In this document: positions 23,052 through 34,005 of the stretch, in pieces
How positions within the stretch are numbered: position 1 is the stretch's first letter
Layout: every line of letters begins with the position of its first letter
Assembly (NCBI GenBank): GCA_022036555.1
Contig: CM039140.1
Location: forward strand, 744,001 to 808,000
DNA length: 64,000 nt
Direction of reading: 5' to 3'
DNA from: Microstegium vimineum
Lineage: Eukaryota > Streptophyta > Magnoliopsida > Poales > Poaceae
Notes under the pieces: generated by a model
Databases searched by the model: none
Seen by the model: the letters and a program-made list of their open reading frames with translations, nothing else
Told to the model about the DNA's origin: nothing
Made by a program: the position numbers and the translations under genes

Positions 23052-23264
23052 TATTTATCTTTTAGTGTGTGTATGTATAGTATGTACTAAAATTTAATGC
23101 AACGTTTAGATCCATTGACATTGTGGCGACACTTTCATACAAAAGAATATCAATTACATAAACTCATAAATAATTGTGCAACCCTTACATCTCTTGTCTT
23201 GTATTTAAACTAAGTTTTACTATATTTTGGGAAATTTTTATGCACCGGTTTACAAGAGCAATTT

Positions 23265-23560
23265 TTTTTAAAAAAAAAACAAGCCTTCCGGCAAGCTTTT
23301 TATTGATATGATAACAGCGTTACATCGTTTGATAAGACATCGAAAATAAAGCGGGTGAATCAACCCAAGCAAAAAAAAAACTTTAGAAATAAAAGTTTAA
23401 TGTGCTGGTTCATAGTAGGCAACTTGTTTCGCTTCTCTATCGCAATGCTTTCCTTCAACTAGTTGTAGCATTCGTCAAGCTGCCGCAGTGCCGCTGATGC
23501 CGAGAACCCGTCTTCTTCGACGTCTTGACCCCCAACAACAATGAGCATTATTATGCGTGC
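23265..23560 (-). other. Possible 3' end of an antisense transcription unit or retroelement
   Basis: On the minus strand a short open tail ending DEDGFSASAALRQLDECYN-like residues near 23460-23520 is followed by about 160 nt with an AATAAA signal (plus-strand TTTATT, 23299-23304) and then a T/A homopolymer run near 23263-23280. This arrangement suggests a polyadenylated 3' end or a retrocopy tail. No upstream exons are recognised. Confidence 0.25.
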
Positions 23561-24130
23561 AAGAGGGGGAAAAAAAGACAAAAGAACCTGCGGTTATGGG
23601 CCTGTTTAGCGTCAAGGAAAAAACTAGATGTGTGAATTAACAAGTTGTCCTCTTTGCTTTGAACGAAAGCCAGGTGGATCTCATCAAACCCCAACAACAA
23701 TACTAGTCTCAGATCTAGAAGAACGAATTCCAGAAGAAAGAAGATTAATTAAAAGTGGAAAAGGGAATTTAAACCAGCAGAGCCTGCCATTGCCAATCAG
23801 CAAAACAGCTCAACCTCGGAAACGTCCTCAGAAGACCTCAGTCCAGGCAGCTCGTGCTCCGACGTCGGACCGCATCGACGGACCCTCACCGTCTTCCCGG
23901 TTTCTATTTCCGTCCCCGTCCCCAGCCACCCGCTCCCCCGCTTTCCGTGGGCGGGCATGGCCGCCGCGCGGGCGCAACCACCACCGCCGCGGCCGGATGC
24001 CTAGAAAGCCCCTCCTCCCCACCCGCGGGTCCACACCCCTCCCCCGCTCCTCCTCCTCCGCCGCCTCCTCCCCCGCCGCCGCGCGACCTCCTCTCCCCCG
24101 CCGCCGCCCGCCCGGCGGAGGACCGCCGCC

Positions 24131-27100
24131 ATGCCCCCCCGCGCCGGCGACTCCGCCGCCGCGGCGGCGGCGGCCTCCTTCCGTATCGGGATGGTGCGGG
24201 TGGTCTCCTTCCTTGTAGGCGGGCTCAACCTCGCGGTGCTGTTGCTCGGGCTCTACCTTATCGACGCCGTGCTCCCGTCGGGGTGCGGCGGGATGCTCGC
24301 TTTCGCCGCCGCGCCCGCTATGGCCGGGGTCCGCGTGCTCGCCATGATCGGGGCGGCGCGCGCGCAGCACGGCACGGCGGACGCCATAGCTAAACGCCAC
24401 CTCCACGAGTGCGACGCCTCTGTCGCAGCTGATGCCGTAGCTCGCCATGAGATTAGGGTGAGAGCTCTACTTTCTGCCTCTGTTAGATTGGATTTGGTCG
24501 ACGCAAGCTTGGTTTGGCCAAGATTTAGCTTAGATTGTGCTGGTTTACACAAGCTCGTGTCCCAATTACATGAGCTGCTGCTGCTGCTGCTGCTCATGTT
24601 GATGCGTTTTAACTTAGTTTTCAGGTGAATTTGATGCAAACACGTTGTAATTGATGTGTGAGTACTCTTGATGTGTCTATGGCTTAAGTTGTGACTACAA
24701 CAAATTCCCCTAGCATTGAAAATGAGTGTGTATATAAAGAAAGATGAGCTGGGAGCTTATATGATCCACATGAGCAGACAGCTGAACTTATGTGGTTACG
24801 CACAATGAGCCTATCGAGATGGCATAGGTTGGTTTTACTGTGAGCTCAAGGCTGGAAGCTTCTTCTGGTCAAAGAGTCCTTTGTTTGGTGTGGTATACGA
24901 GCTATGACTGGAAACCTGATTTCATATTTATATAGGTCTATGGCTACCATTTGCATCGATTTGGTTTTGTTGGTATAGTCTAGGAGGTAGTTGCCTATCT
25001 AATTCGGAATCACTCCATTTTACTGTCCACTTGTTCATGCAGTCCAATTCCATCCCTGAGCTGTGAAACCTCAATTACCAAAGTGTGTGGATAACTCCTT
25101 GGTCCTTGCTTTACTGTGAATTGACCTTATCTTTCCATATATTTGAGCATCATTTGTGTTTGCATTTTTAACCATGTATATGCCTGTCCAAATATTCCAA
25201 GCAGTGCTAACATAGCAGCACTTTGTTTAGAGTCCATGTCAAGGAATCCTTGAAGAAGTAAACATTCATGGTTGCATTTGGCGAAGGTAGTAAGGCATAT
25301 AGGAAGATAGGAAACAGAAAAGATGAAAAAATATGAATTGAACAATAAAGCAAGGGGATAATAATAATGGAAACATTTTTTAAATGCAGTTATTGCATTT
25401 CTACTTTCATTTTCCTTAAGAATTCCTGCTAACTTATCACATTGCTTCGTTCATCTTGCTGAACAGGTGAGGTACAAACGTTGGTTGTGGTGGACCAGAT
25501 TTGGTATGGCAGTTGGTGCATTGCAGTTGGTTGCAGCAACTTATGTCATGTTTGTCATTGTAAGAGATATCTCAAAAGAAAGAAGATCCACTTCGTGCTT
25601 CTTTGGTATGTTGGTTGCCATTATGAGCCATTTATTTCTTAACTTTGGACATAATCCTTTACAAGAAGTTTTCGTTTGCTGGTAGTTTACAGTCACATGA
25701 GCTTCATATATACACAACGACACAAATAAAGGGGGGATAACCTGTGAGCACATTTTTCTTGAGGTTCCATACAGATTTTTGAGTGAATGATACCACAAAC
25801 ATGATAACTACGTGGATTTCATTATACTATCCTAAGGTTTTATTTTCTGCTGTACTAATCCACTCATCTACTTGGGCTTGAATAATTGGTTTGCATGGTT
25901 TATAATCTAGGACAGGATGAAGCTGATCAGGTCTTAGGAGGAGCACTTATTGCTTTATTTCTTATCCTTTCCTGGGTCGTGGTCATTGTTCAATGCTTCA
26001 CGGGTTCTGATATATTGAGGTGGCGATCATTTTATGCAACACATGATATGGCATGGAAAGCTCATTACAGGGAAGTGTTTGACCACGGCATTCGAGAAGC
26101 TTTGTGCTGCCTAGGACGTGCAAAATATCTGTAGGTGGCAGTCGTGATTTTACACTTTAGAACTCCAATGTTAGTATAGTTATTTGAGCTGATTGTGTTA
26201 TTTACTAATTTAGAACCGTGTTGGAAGAAGATGAGGTTTATTCTGTTGCAAGACTCCTTGGTGATTTGGTTGCATATCGTGCTTCTGGGACAGGACATTT
26301 GGAGCTCTTAGCAGGTTGGCTCTTTGATACTGTGCTTTCATAAAAAAATCTCAGTGCTATGCCTCATCTTGACTAGCAATTAGTCAACAAACATTCTGCA
26401 GTTTGCTGTATAACTGTCAATGCATGTATATAGCTATGTCAGGACTTCATGCTCATATCAACTAGTAATTTCTATTAGGTTTAAAGTTCAGATGTTTGAC
26501 ATATAAATCACAGAATGGATTCACCAGTGTGTGTGATATTTTTATCGCTACCCCCAAAAAGAATACAATGGCAAAAATGCTACTCTGATTGGATCTATGT
26601 GCCCACCCTCCTTTTGTGCATTCTAATTTGCCTTGCAAGATCCTTTGATTTTATCCATGGAGGATTAACTCCAATGAGACTGGAATTACGTTGTGTTCCT
26701 TTTCCCATAGACTGGTTGTTTTAGTTAAAGAAAATCATGCGTATGAATATTGATAAAAGAAGGGAGCATTGGTAGCTGGTAACATACCTTGATAATAGTT
26801 ACATTTTTTTTTTGTGAATGTATCAAAAACATATGATTGCTACAAATCTATGTATTATGTTTCAATTGAATTGTTTTTTTGTTATTACCGGTGTATCTAG
26901 AGGGTACTGAATATCTCCTTTATTGTACATGGCATAGGGCTTGCTCTATTGCAGAAGCATGGGAATTTACCTGAATCGCGGAATGACCTTATGGAGGCAT
27001 CTCATGAGCTTATGCAAGAAGCTGCTTTCCTCCATCCATTTGCGGAAGCATGTTACACGGTACTGATACCTGTTGGTTGGGACATCATTTCTGCTCTTGC

Positions 27101-30100
27101 TAGCCTACTGTGATAGCATCTGACATGGTTGTAATGCAGGGACCACTTCTTGATTTTGGACGAAATCCTATTCTGTTTCCCTGTGCATGGGTTTATAGAC
27201 AAGGTGTGTTAACTCCATGGGCACGCAGAAGGTATCTCATAAGCTTTGATGCTTCTATTGCATGCTAATTTTTGAAAGTTTAACGTTTATGTTTATGGTT
27301 CAGACCTTCAGCCCAGTTCAGCTTGGCGTCTGTCTTTAAACTAGCTAAATGAATTAAGCTAACCTCAGTATTATTCTGCTTAATCTTCCCTGTAGTGAAG
27401 TCGAATCTTGTTATATTTTCAATCTAACCATTATGTCCTCGTGGCATGTTGACCTACATTGTTTCTCCTTTTAATGACCAGAGTAAAATCATTGCACTGA
27501 GAAAAGGTAGCATACCTTATTAATGTGTTGCTATGTAACAACTACATATTAATTTTTGTGCAGACGCCCTGCACTTGATGGTGATAATTGGTGGCGAGGC
27601 CATGCGGCAGCCTTCCTTAGATTTGTTAATATACCACCTAAAGCACTCCTGAGAGGGCGTATTTGCCAGGTAATATCATGTGTTTAGTGCCATCAGGTTT
27701 ATGAATACCGACTTAAGTGAGATGATGTGCTGATTATTTCAACCAGTTACACATAACATTTTAAAGTTCATTTAGCCGCTTTCTTTTTTTTTCCCTTCAT
27801 TTAGTTGATCCTTAGTAACTTTTGGTTCTGGATTCTGCTTATAAACTAATGACGGCCTTTTCTATAAATTATTTTGAGTTGGTTAAAGAACATCATGCTT
27901 TTGAGGGTCCATGGATATAACTGATCAATCTAAAGTAGCTTTGAACCTGACTTTGTGATGGTGATCTGTTAAGCTGAACCCTATTTTTTTGTGCACACTT
28001 TGCTTGCATTCTGTTCATTGAAGGCACTATTGCACAATTGAACAAACCGAAGTTGGTAGCGGGCATATACTTGTTGATGTTTCTTTGTAAACATTGAACT
28101 TAGGATGATATGTTTTACTCATCAATGCAGAGCAAGCGTGAAGCTGCTTATTTTGTTGTGGTTCTCCATGACAAAAAAACTGTTGTTATTGGGGTTCGTG
28201 GAACAGAGACACCAGAGGATCTTATAACTGATGGATTATGCAGAGAATGTGCTTTTACTATGGAAGATTTGGATGGACTAGTAAAGTAACTTCCTCTTAT
28301 TTCTGCCTCTACTGTTCTTATGTATCCTCCCTCTTTGTGCGGTTGAAATTAATTGTTTTCCCATTTTTTAAAAAAGAAATTAGTTGTTTACACTAGGACT
28401 ACCTGAGCTCAGTTTTACCTTTTACTATATTTCTTTAGGACAGCGTTAATATATGAACTTTCAGAAAATGACAGTTCAAAATAGGATCTGAATTTATTTT
28501 TTGTTATGACCCTCAAAGTTCAGGGCCCAATTCTAGCCGAAACTAATGCTCACATTAGCCGAGGCTAAAGGTCCTCCGACGCCCAAGAAACTTGGACCTA
28601 GAACTAATGCTCACATTAGTCCCGGGCCCAATTTTAGCCAAGACTAATGTACTGAACGGAAGGTCTGTTCTATACTAGTGTGCATATCATTAAATTAAGG
28701 AGAAGAAAGGAATCTAGATGACTCATGCAACCCCTGTAGGGGAAAAAAAGTTACAAAAAGGATTCACCAACAAACCTTAACCGCAACAAACGACCGCGAG
28801 CAAAACAATTATGGACATATGCTTCGGAGCCCTTTGGCGCGAGCCATAAACCATAACATTGCCTCATCTCTTATATCCCGCAAGATGGCAGAAAGATTAG
28901 GAGAAAATCCCCCGAAAGTATAGCCATTCCTATTTCTATGTTTCCAAATCCACCATGCCACCAAAACAACCAAGGAGTTGAAGCCGTTTATTATGAATAT
29001 GAGTACTAAAGCAAAGGATATTGTCAGGTTCACATGAAAGTTCATCTGAACTATTGTTGTACAACTAAGAGTGTGGCAACAAAATTCTTATCGTACTCCT
29101 GATATCTAAGAGTGTGGTAACAAAATTCTTATCGTACTCATGATATCAGATCTTTTGTCATACAGTGTGTTTTTCAACTCAAACATGCATCATCATTAAG
29201 AAAGAACAAGTAACCACAGACAGCACTGTCCCACTCACCATGTTATAAAACAAACATGCTGCGAACAGAGAGAAAAAGAAAAATGGCCTAAATAGGAATT
29301 AGGAAGGGCTCCCTAGGTTACTAAGGTGGTAGACTCCTAGCTGAGCCATCGCACTACAGTGTTTTAATTGATGAACTGATAAAAAAAATGATGATTAACC
29401 AAGTCAATGACCGAAGGTGATCAAATCAAGAAATTTTAGAGGATAGAGAGCAACTCGCAGAATAATGCTCTATTTTTTGCTGGTCTTTTCTTATTAAATG
29501 TTATTGTGCTATGTCTTATCCACAACCCTTGTTTTTGATACTATGTTCTGTTTCTTCAGTGGTGAACAACTACCTGCAACTACAAGAGAGAGAGTTATTT
29601 CAACATTTCCACATTATGGCCATGGTGGAATTGTGGAGTCTGCGAGGGAGCTTTTTATGCAACTAAATGAATGCACAGGAGGTTTGATTTTTTTTTCTTT
29701 TCATACCAATCACTATTGCACAGGTTAGAAGATTAGGTGCTACACATGAATTACACTGATTCATTATATATATGTAAAATGACTAATTTGGTCTCTTTCC
29801 GAAATGGCAACCCAGAAAACACATCGTCTGGAAGACTTGGATTCCTTTCTACACTGCTGGGGGAGGGCAGTGAGTGTCATGGATATAAAGTTCGTCTTGT
29901 TGGGCATTCTTTAGGAGGTGCTGTTGCTACAGTCCTAGGAATGATGGTAAAGATGTTGAACCTTCAGTTTTATTTCAAGAATGCCTTTTGTTAATTGTCA
30001 TCCTTATGCAACCTGTATTAACCTTAGTTTCTAATGTCTTTTCACCTAAATTTGGTGTGTTGTTGTAACATTTGGCCTAATTAGCTAGGTATGAAGTACA

Positions 30101-33100
30101 CGCATGTGTATGTATTTTGGATCTGTAATCGCACAGATTCCAAAGCAACAAAACTGTGAGATGGACCAATCTGTCTAATATATTTATGTCGTTTTAGGTG
30201 ACACATCTTTTGTGTTACTTCTCTCATATGACTAGACACAATTTTGTACTAGCACATAACTACTATATATGTTATATTTTATGAGCTTGAAATGCAAATC
30301 GGTACCATTTGAGCTCACATGGTCATTTTGCATGTTTTCAAACTAACTAGACCAATCTAGGAGGTATTTTATGTTTTCTGTCAATGCACTTTATGTTTTC
30401 TGCTCGTTAGTACTTTACCTTTTCTGTTTCCTTATGATTGCTGATTGGTTTTTAACTTTGCTGTTGACCAGCTTTTTGGCAAATACCCAGACGTTCATGT
30501 ATATGCATATGGACCACTTCCTTGTGTGGACTTTGTAATAGCGGAAGCATGTTCACATTTTGTCACAACGTACGAATACTCTGAGATCTTACTGTGGCTA
30601 CTATTTTCAATGGAACTTCAGTTTTGGTGTGCTGTTCTCTTATCTTCATTAACTTCTGACTTCTGAGGTTACTTTTGCTCTGTTTCCTTGCAGCATTGTT
30701 TGCAATGATGAATTTTCCTCTCGCCTTTCAATCAATTCGATCCTTAGGCTGCGATCTGCTGCAATAAGTGCTCTTTCAGATAACTCTCCAGCTGATACAG
30801 CAATGATACAAAAGCTCGCTCGAAGAATTTTGCATGTGAACAGGTATCATGATAATGGTCCTGATGATGGCATAATCCAGGGCTATGCTGATCATACAAG
30901 AACATCAGGTCGGCAAAAATTTGTGGAAGTTTCTCTTACCTACTCTTTGTGCAGTCTTAAATATGTATGGAGTCTGGTTTTGTAAATTTCACCCATCTTT
31001 TCTATAACCATTTAACGTATTACCTTTCCTCCTGTTACAGGTATGGCAGTACCGAATGAAAGACAAATTTCTCATCAGGTTCCATTATGCAATACTGAGC
31101 CAGACCTCCAAAATACGCAAAATGGCTTTGTTGGTTATAATGGATCTAATGCATCCATAGATGAGCATCTGAGCTGTGAAGGCATAAACAGTGGCCATGA
31201 TGTGCAAATAATTCCACTTGATGGGGTTGATGCTGGTTTCGAAGAGCCCCCGGCATCTTACAGAGAAATACCAGTGGAGCCTCCTGAGATGTTTCTTCCA
31301 GGCTTAATTGTTCACATAGTGCGGCAAAGAAGAAGTCTCTTTCCTCTTTGGAAATGCTGGAGCATTCAGGAAACTGAGCCACCATACAAAGCTGTTTTAG
31401 CGAAAAGGGAGAACTTCAAGGATATAGCGGTTACTCCTTCCATGTTTACAGATCACTTACCATGGAGGTAATATTTAACTTTATGTTTACCTAACCTAAG
31501 TAAACTAGTATGGTGGCAAATTCAGCATTTGACCAAGATCAGGGGCAAAAACTAAGGTCGTAAAACTACCTATACCAGCCACACATTTGAAACGGCAAAA
31601 TAAAGGACAGTCTCAGTTGAGATGATAAATGAGCTCCATGCCCTTAACTATGCAACAATAAGATAAGTCATCCATACAATAGCAAGTACCTAATTGGTGA
31701 AAACTTGGGGCATTCAAGTCAATTTCTAATCTTTCTTGTTCTGGAATAGTTAAAGTCTGTCCAATTGTGCAGAACCAATGATCTACTTTGTAATCCTGTT
31801 AAAGATGCAGTAAAATATACTTGGATTATGGAGTAGTTCACTTAGTATGCTCTTCAAGAGCTGCTTCTTCAGTCGTTAATCACATAGTCTTGTGCCTCTG
31901 TGCGTTTCCTTGGCCCAGTCCTTGTTCACGGTAATTCTTGTATTGTGGGTGTGTGTGATGTCTGCGAGCCTCTCTCCCCTGTACTAGGAGTGGATTCTTG
32001 ACCCTCCTATGTATTGTTTTTCTTTTTAATGAAATGACACGCAGTTCTCCTGCGTTGTTCAAGGGAAAAAAGTTCACTAAGTATGTGTTTCGTTGTTGGG
32101 ATGGTGGGGGATGGGATGGGGTGATCCCAAATTGGAGTCTGTTTGGTTCCGAGACGAAGGGATGGAACTGTCTCCAGAGTAGAATATTCGGCTTTCACTC
32201 TGTCCCCATGAAGTGAAGGGATGGGGGCATCCCCTACGGTTCCCATCACGCGCGCCGTTCGTGTCTGTGATGGGCAGGTATGGCTGCACGGATTGGGGTG
32301 GTGAGGTGACAGCAGGCAGGACGGAGCAGGTTGGGGCGGTGCGGTGGCCGAACCCCTGGCGGCGCATGCGCGGAGCGAGCTCTTCGGGAGCAGCAGCGCA
32401 CAAAGATGGAAGAAAAAAAATTGAGAGGGGGAAGAGAGCTGTTGTGAGGATGAGTGTGCCCTGCAGAAGTAACTGATGTTGTCAAACCCCATCCATGCCA
32501 TTTGGCTCAACCACCCCAATCAAATAGAAAATAGGGATGGATCCATCCCTCTCAACCAAACACGTAATGGGACTGTTCCACTCCCAACATCAACTCATCA
32601 AGGGTGGCCGTCTCACCCCAGGGCGCCCCCAAACAAAACACATGCTAAATGTCTAGAATCTGGATGAATGTGCAAGGTACTTTTGAATGGGAAAATAGCC
32701 ATATGAGTGAAAATTGCCTAAAAATTTCAAGATGCTTGCTGTTTGCTTGCTTGCTCCTTGGGAAGGCCATGGCACGAGGAGTTGCATAGGAGAGAGGCAT
32801 GAAGGACTGAGCCACCAGGGATAGGAAGTTGGGAGCTGCCGTCCCTGTCTGCCAAACTGGGAGGAATGAGCCTGGGAAGCGACAGCTACACCACCAGGCG
32901 ACAAGTTATGGATGGTTTAGGAAGCAGGTGTGCAGCCACACGGGCAACCTGTTGAGGTGTGGTCATAAGGATGCTGGCAGCAGGTTGGGGCAGCCAATTT
33001 GCTTCTGCTATTGGTCCTTTGCCATCTAGGGTATCTATTTTGAATCCTCAGCGGCGGTGGAAGCACCTCTACTTGATGTGAATGAACAAAAGAGGGGGCA

Positions 33101-34005
33101 GGGGCGGGGAATGACAGGAAAGAGCCATGCAGGCATGGGATCAATGGATCTGGAACAGTCCAGATGGTCAAGTGGATCGAGTAGGTTTTATGGTGGAGAA
33201 TGAGGACCATTAGTTTGGACAGACTAAAATATAGGGAAGTATCCCGTTTGGGCCTAAGACTAAAGCGTGACCCGTGGCCCAAGTGTTTGGTCAATCCTGC
33301 TAGTGCACATGGTGAAATGCATTTAATGAAGTCCCTGAACCGAGGTTCTTACAAACCATTATCCCCCCAAAAGAAAATATAACCACACTATCGCAATTTT
33401 CATGCATCATGTCCAATCCTTTTAAACAGAAAAGTCAATTCACGTCCACTGAAAAGCACCAGCATGATTGATCAAAACTTTTTTAAGGTTGCTGATGCAT
33501 TGTATCCCCTTATTTCCACATTTGTTTGAGGTGGATTATGGTGTAAGTTTAATTCCCACCCCCAACACATGTGGGTTGAGGTGAATACGAGTGCATCCAA
33601 ACAAGCCCTAAAGTGAGAAAACGTGCAGCATTCTTCTCACCATATCACTGTTCTTATAATCCATGAGTCTGACAAATCCAACATTTTGCTGTTTTGTCTT
33701 GTCTAATGTCTGAGTATAACATCAGTTCATCCAGTGGTTATAGCATTTGCCATGTCAAGCGTGGCACTTCCGTTTCTAATATAGTATTTGCTTATAGTCT
33801 TGTACAGAGCATGCCCTTAGCTGAATGTAAAGCAGCAAATTCAGTTGCCAGGCATTTTTTTTAAACTGATTTCATCATCTGCAGTTATCCTGACACCCTA
33901 TGCCTTGGCGATTTCAGGTGCCACTTTGCTATGCAGAAAATTCTTGAAGCTCATACGCCTATGAGACGTGCAAATTCCGATTCACCCATACAACATTTGG
34001 TCTGA
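24131..34005 (+). CDS. Diacylglycerol-lipase-like class 3 lipase, 14 exons
   Basis: Exons join 24131-24457, 25467-25605, 25911-26130, 26214-26314, 26938-27059, 27140-27231, 27564-27669, 28131-28285, 29560-29681, 29816-29946, 30472-30569, 30694-30908, 31041-31467 and 33918-34005 (TGA at 34003). All junctions are GT..AG and keep frame, giving about 780 residues. The N-terminal third has four hydrophobic segments (about 17-50, 55-78, 118-140 and 163-185), the layout of animal sn-1 DAG lipases. A lipase_3 N-terminal region follows, then the alpha/beta-hydrolase core with VIGVRGTETPEDL and the nucleophile elbow VGHSLGGA (Ser about 493). The C-terminal 200 residues are variable. The expected reaction is membrane-associated hydrolysis of mono-/diacylglycerols. 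Exon 13 and the 2.45-kb intron 13 are the largest. Introns 8 and 13 carry transposon fragments, but no exon is damaged. Family assignment is firm; the exact substrate is inferred. Confidence 0.9.
28523..28665. repeat. Local repeats of GGGCCCAATT..AGCC..ACTAATGCTCACATTAG in intron 8
   Basis: Two GGGCCCAATTCTAGCCGAAA-like units and two ACTAATGCTCACATTAG units alternate here. Similar words are common in small CACTA-related elements of grasses (compare GGGACTAAAGG motifs). No terminal repeats are resolved. Confidence 0.45.
28700..29050 (-). mobile_element. 3' end of an L1-type LINE within lipase intron 8
   Basis: The minus strand encodes the tail of a plant non-LTR reverse-transcriptase polyprotein, with VVLVAWWIWKHRNRN, then ILRDIRDEAMLW and ARAKGLRS before a stop at 28809. 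This pattern closes many grass LINE ORF2 products. It is heavily 5'-truncated, antisense to the lipase, and lies wholly in the intron. Confidence 0.75.
29065..29146. repeat. Tandem duplication, 41-bp unit, two copies
   Basis: CTAAGAGTGTGGCAACAAAA and following bases at 29065-29105 repeat at 29106-29146 with two differences (GGCAAC/GGTAAC and CTCCTG/CTCATG). It sits immediately beside the 5'-truncated end of the LINE fragment. Confidence 0.9.
32084..32643. mobile_element. TIR-bearing DNA element in lipase intron 13
   Basis: The left end TGTGTTTCGTTGTTGGG and the reverse complement of the right end, TGTGTTTTGTTTGGGGG, are inverted copies of each other. The about 560-bp body is GC-rich with GGGATGG repeats and no domain-bearing frame. 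It is probably a non-autonomous transposon. The rest of intron 13 (31468-32083 and 32644-33917) holds other repeat-like sequence, including a MITE end near 33590-33610 (ATCCAAACAAGCCCTAA). Confidence 0.55.
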
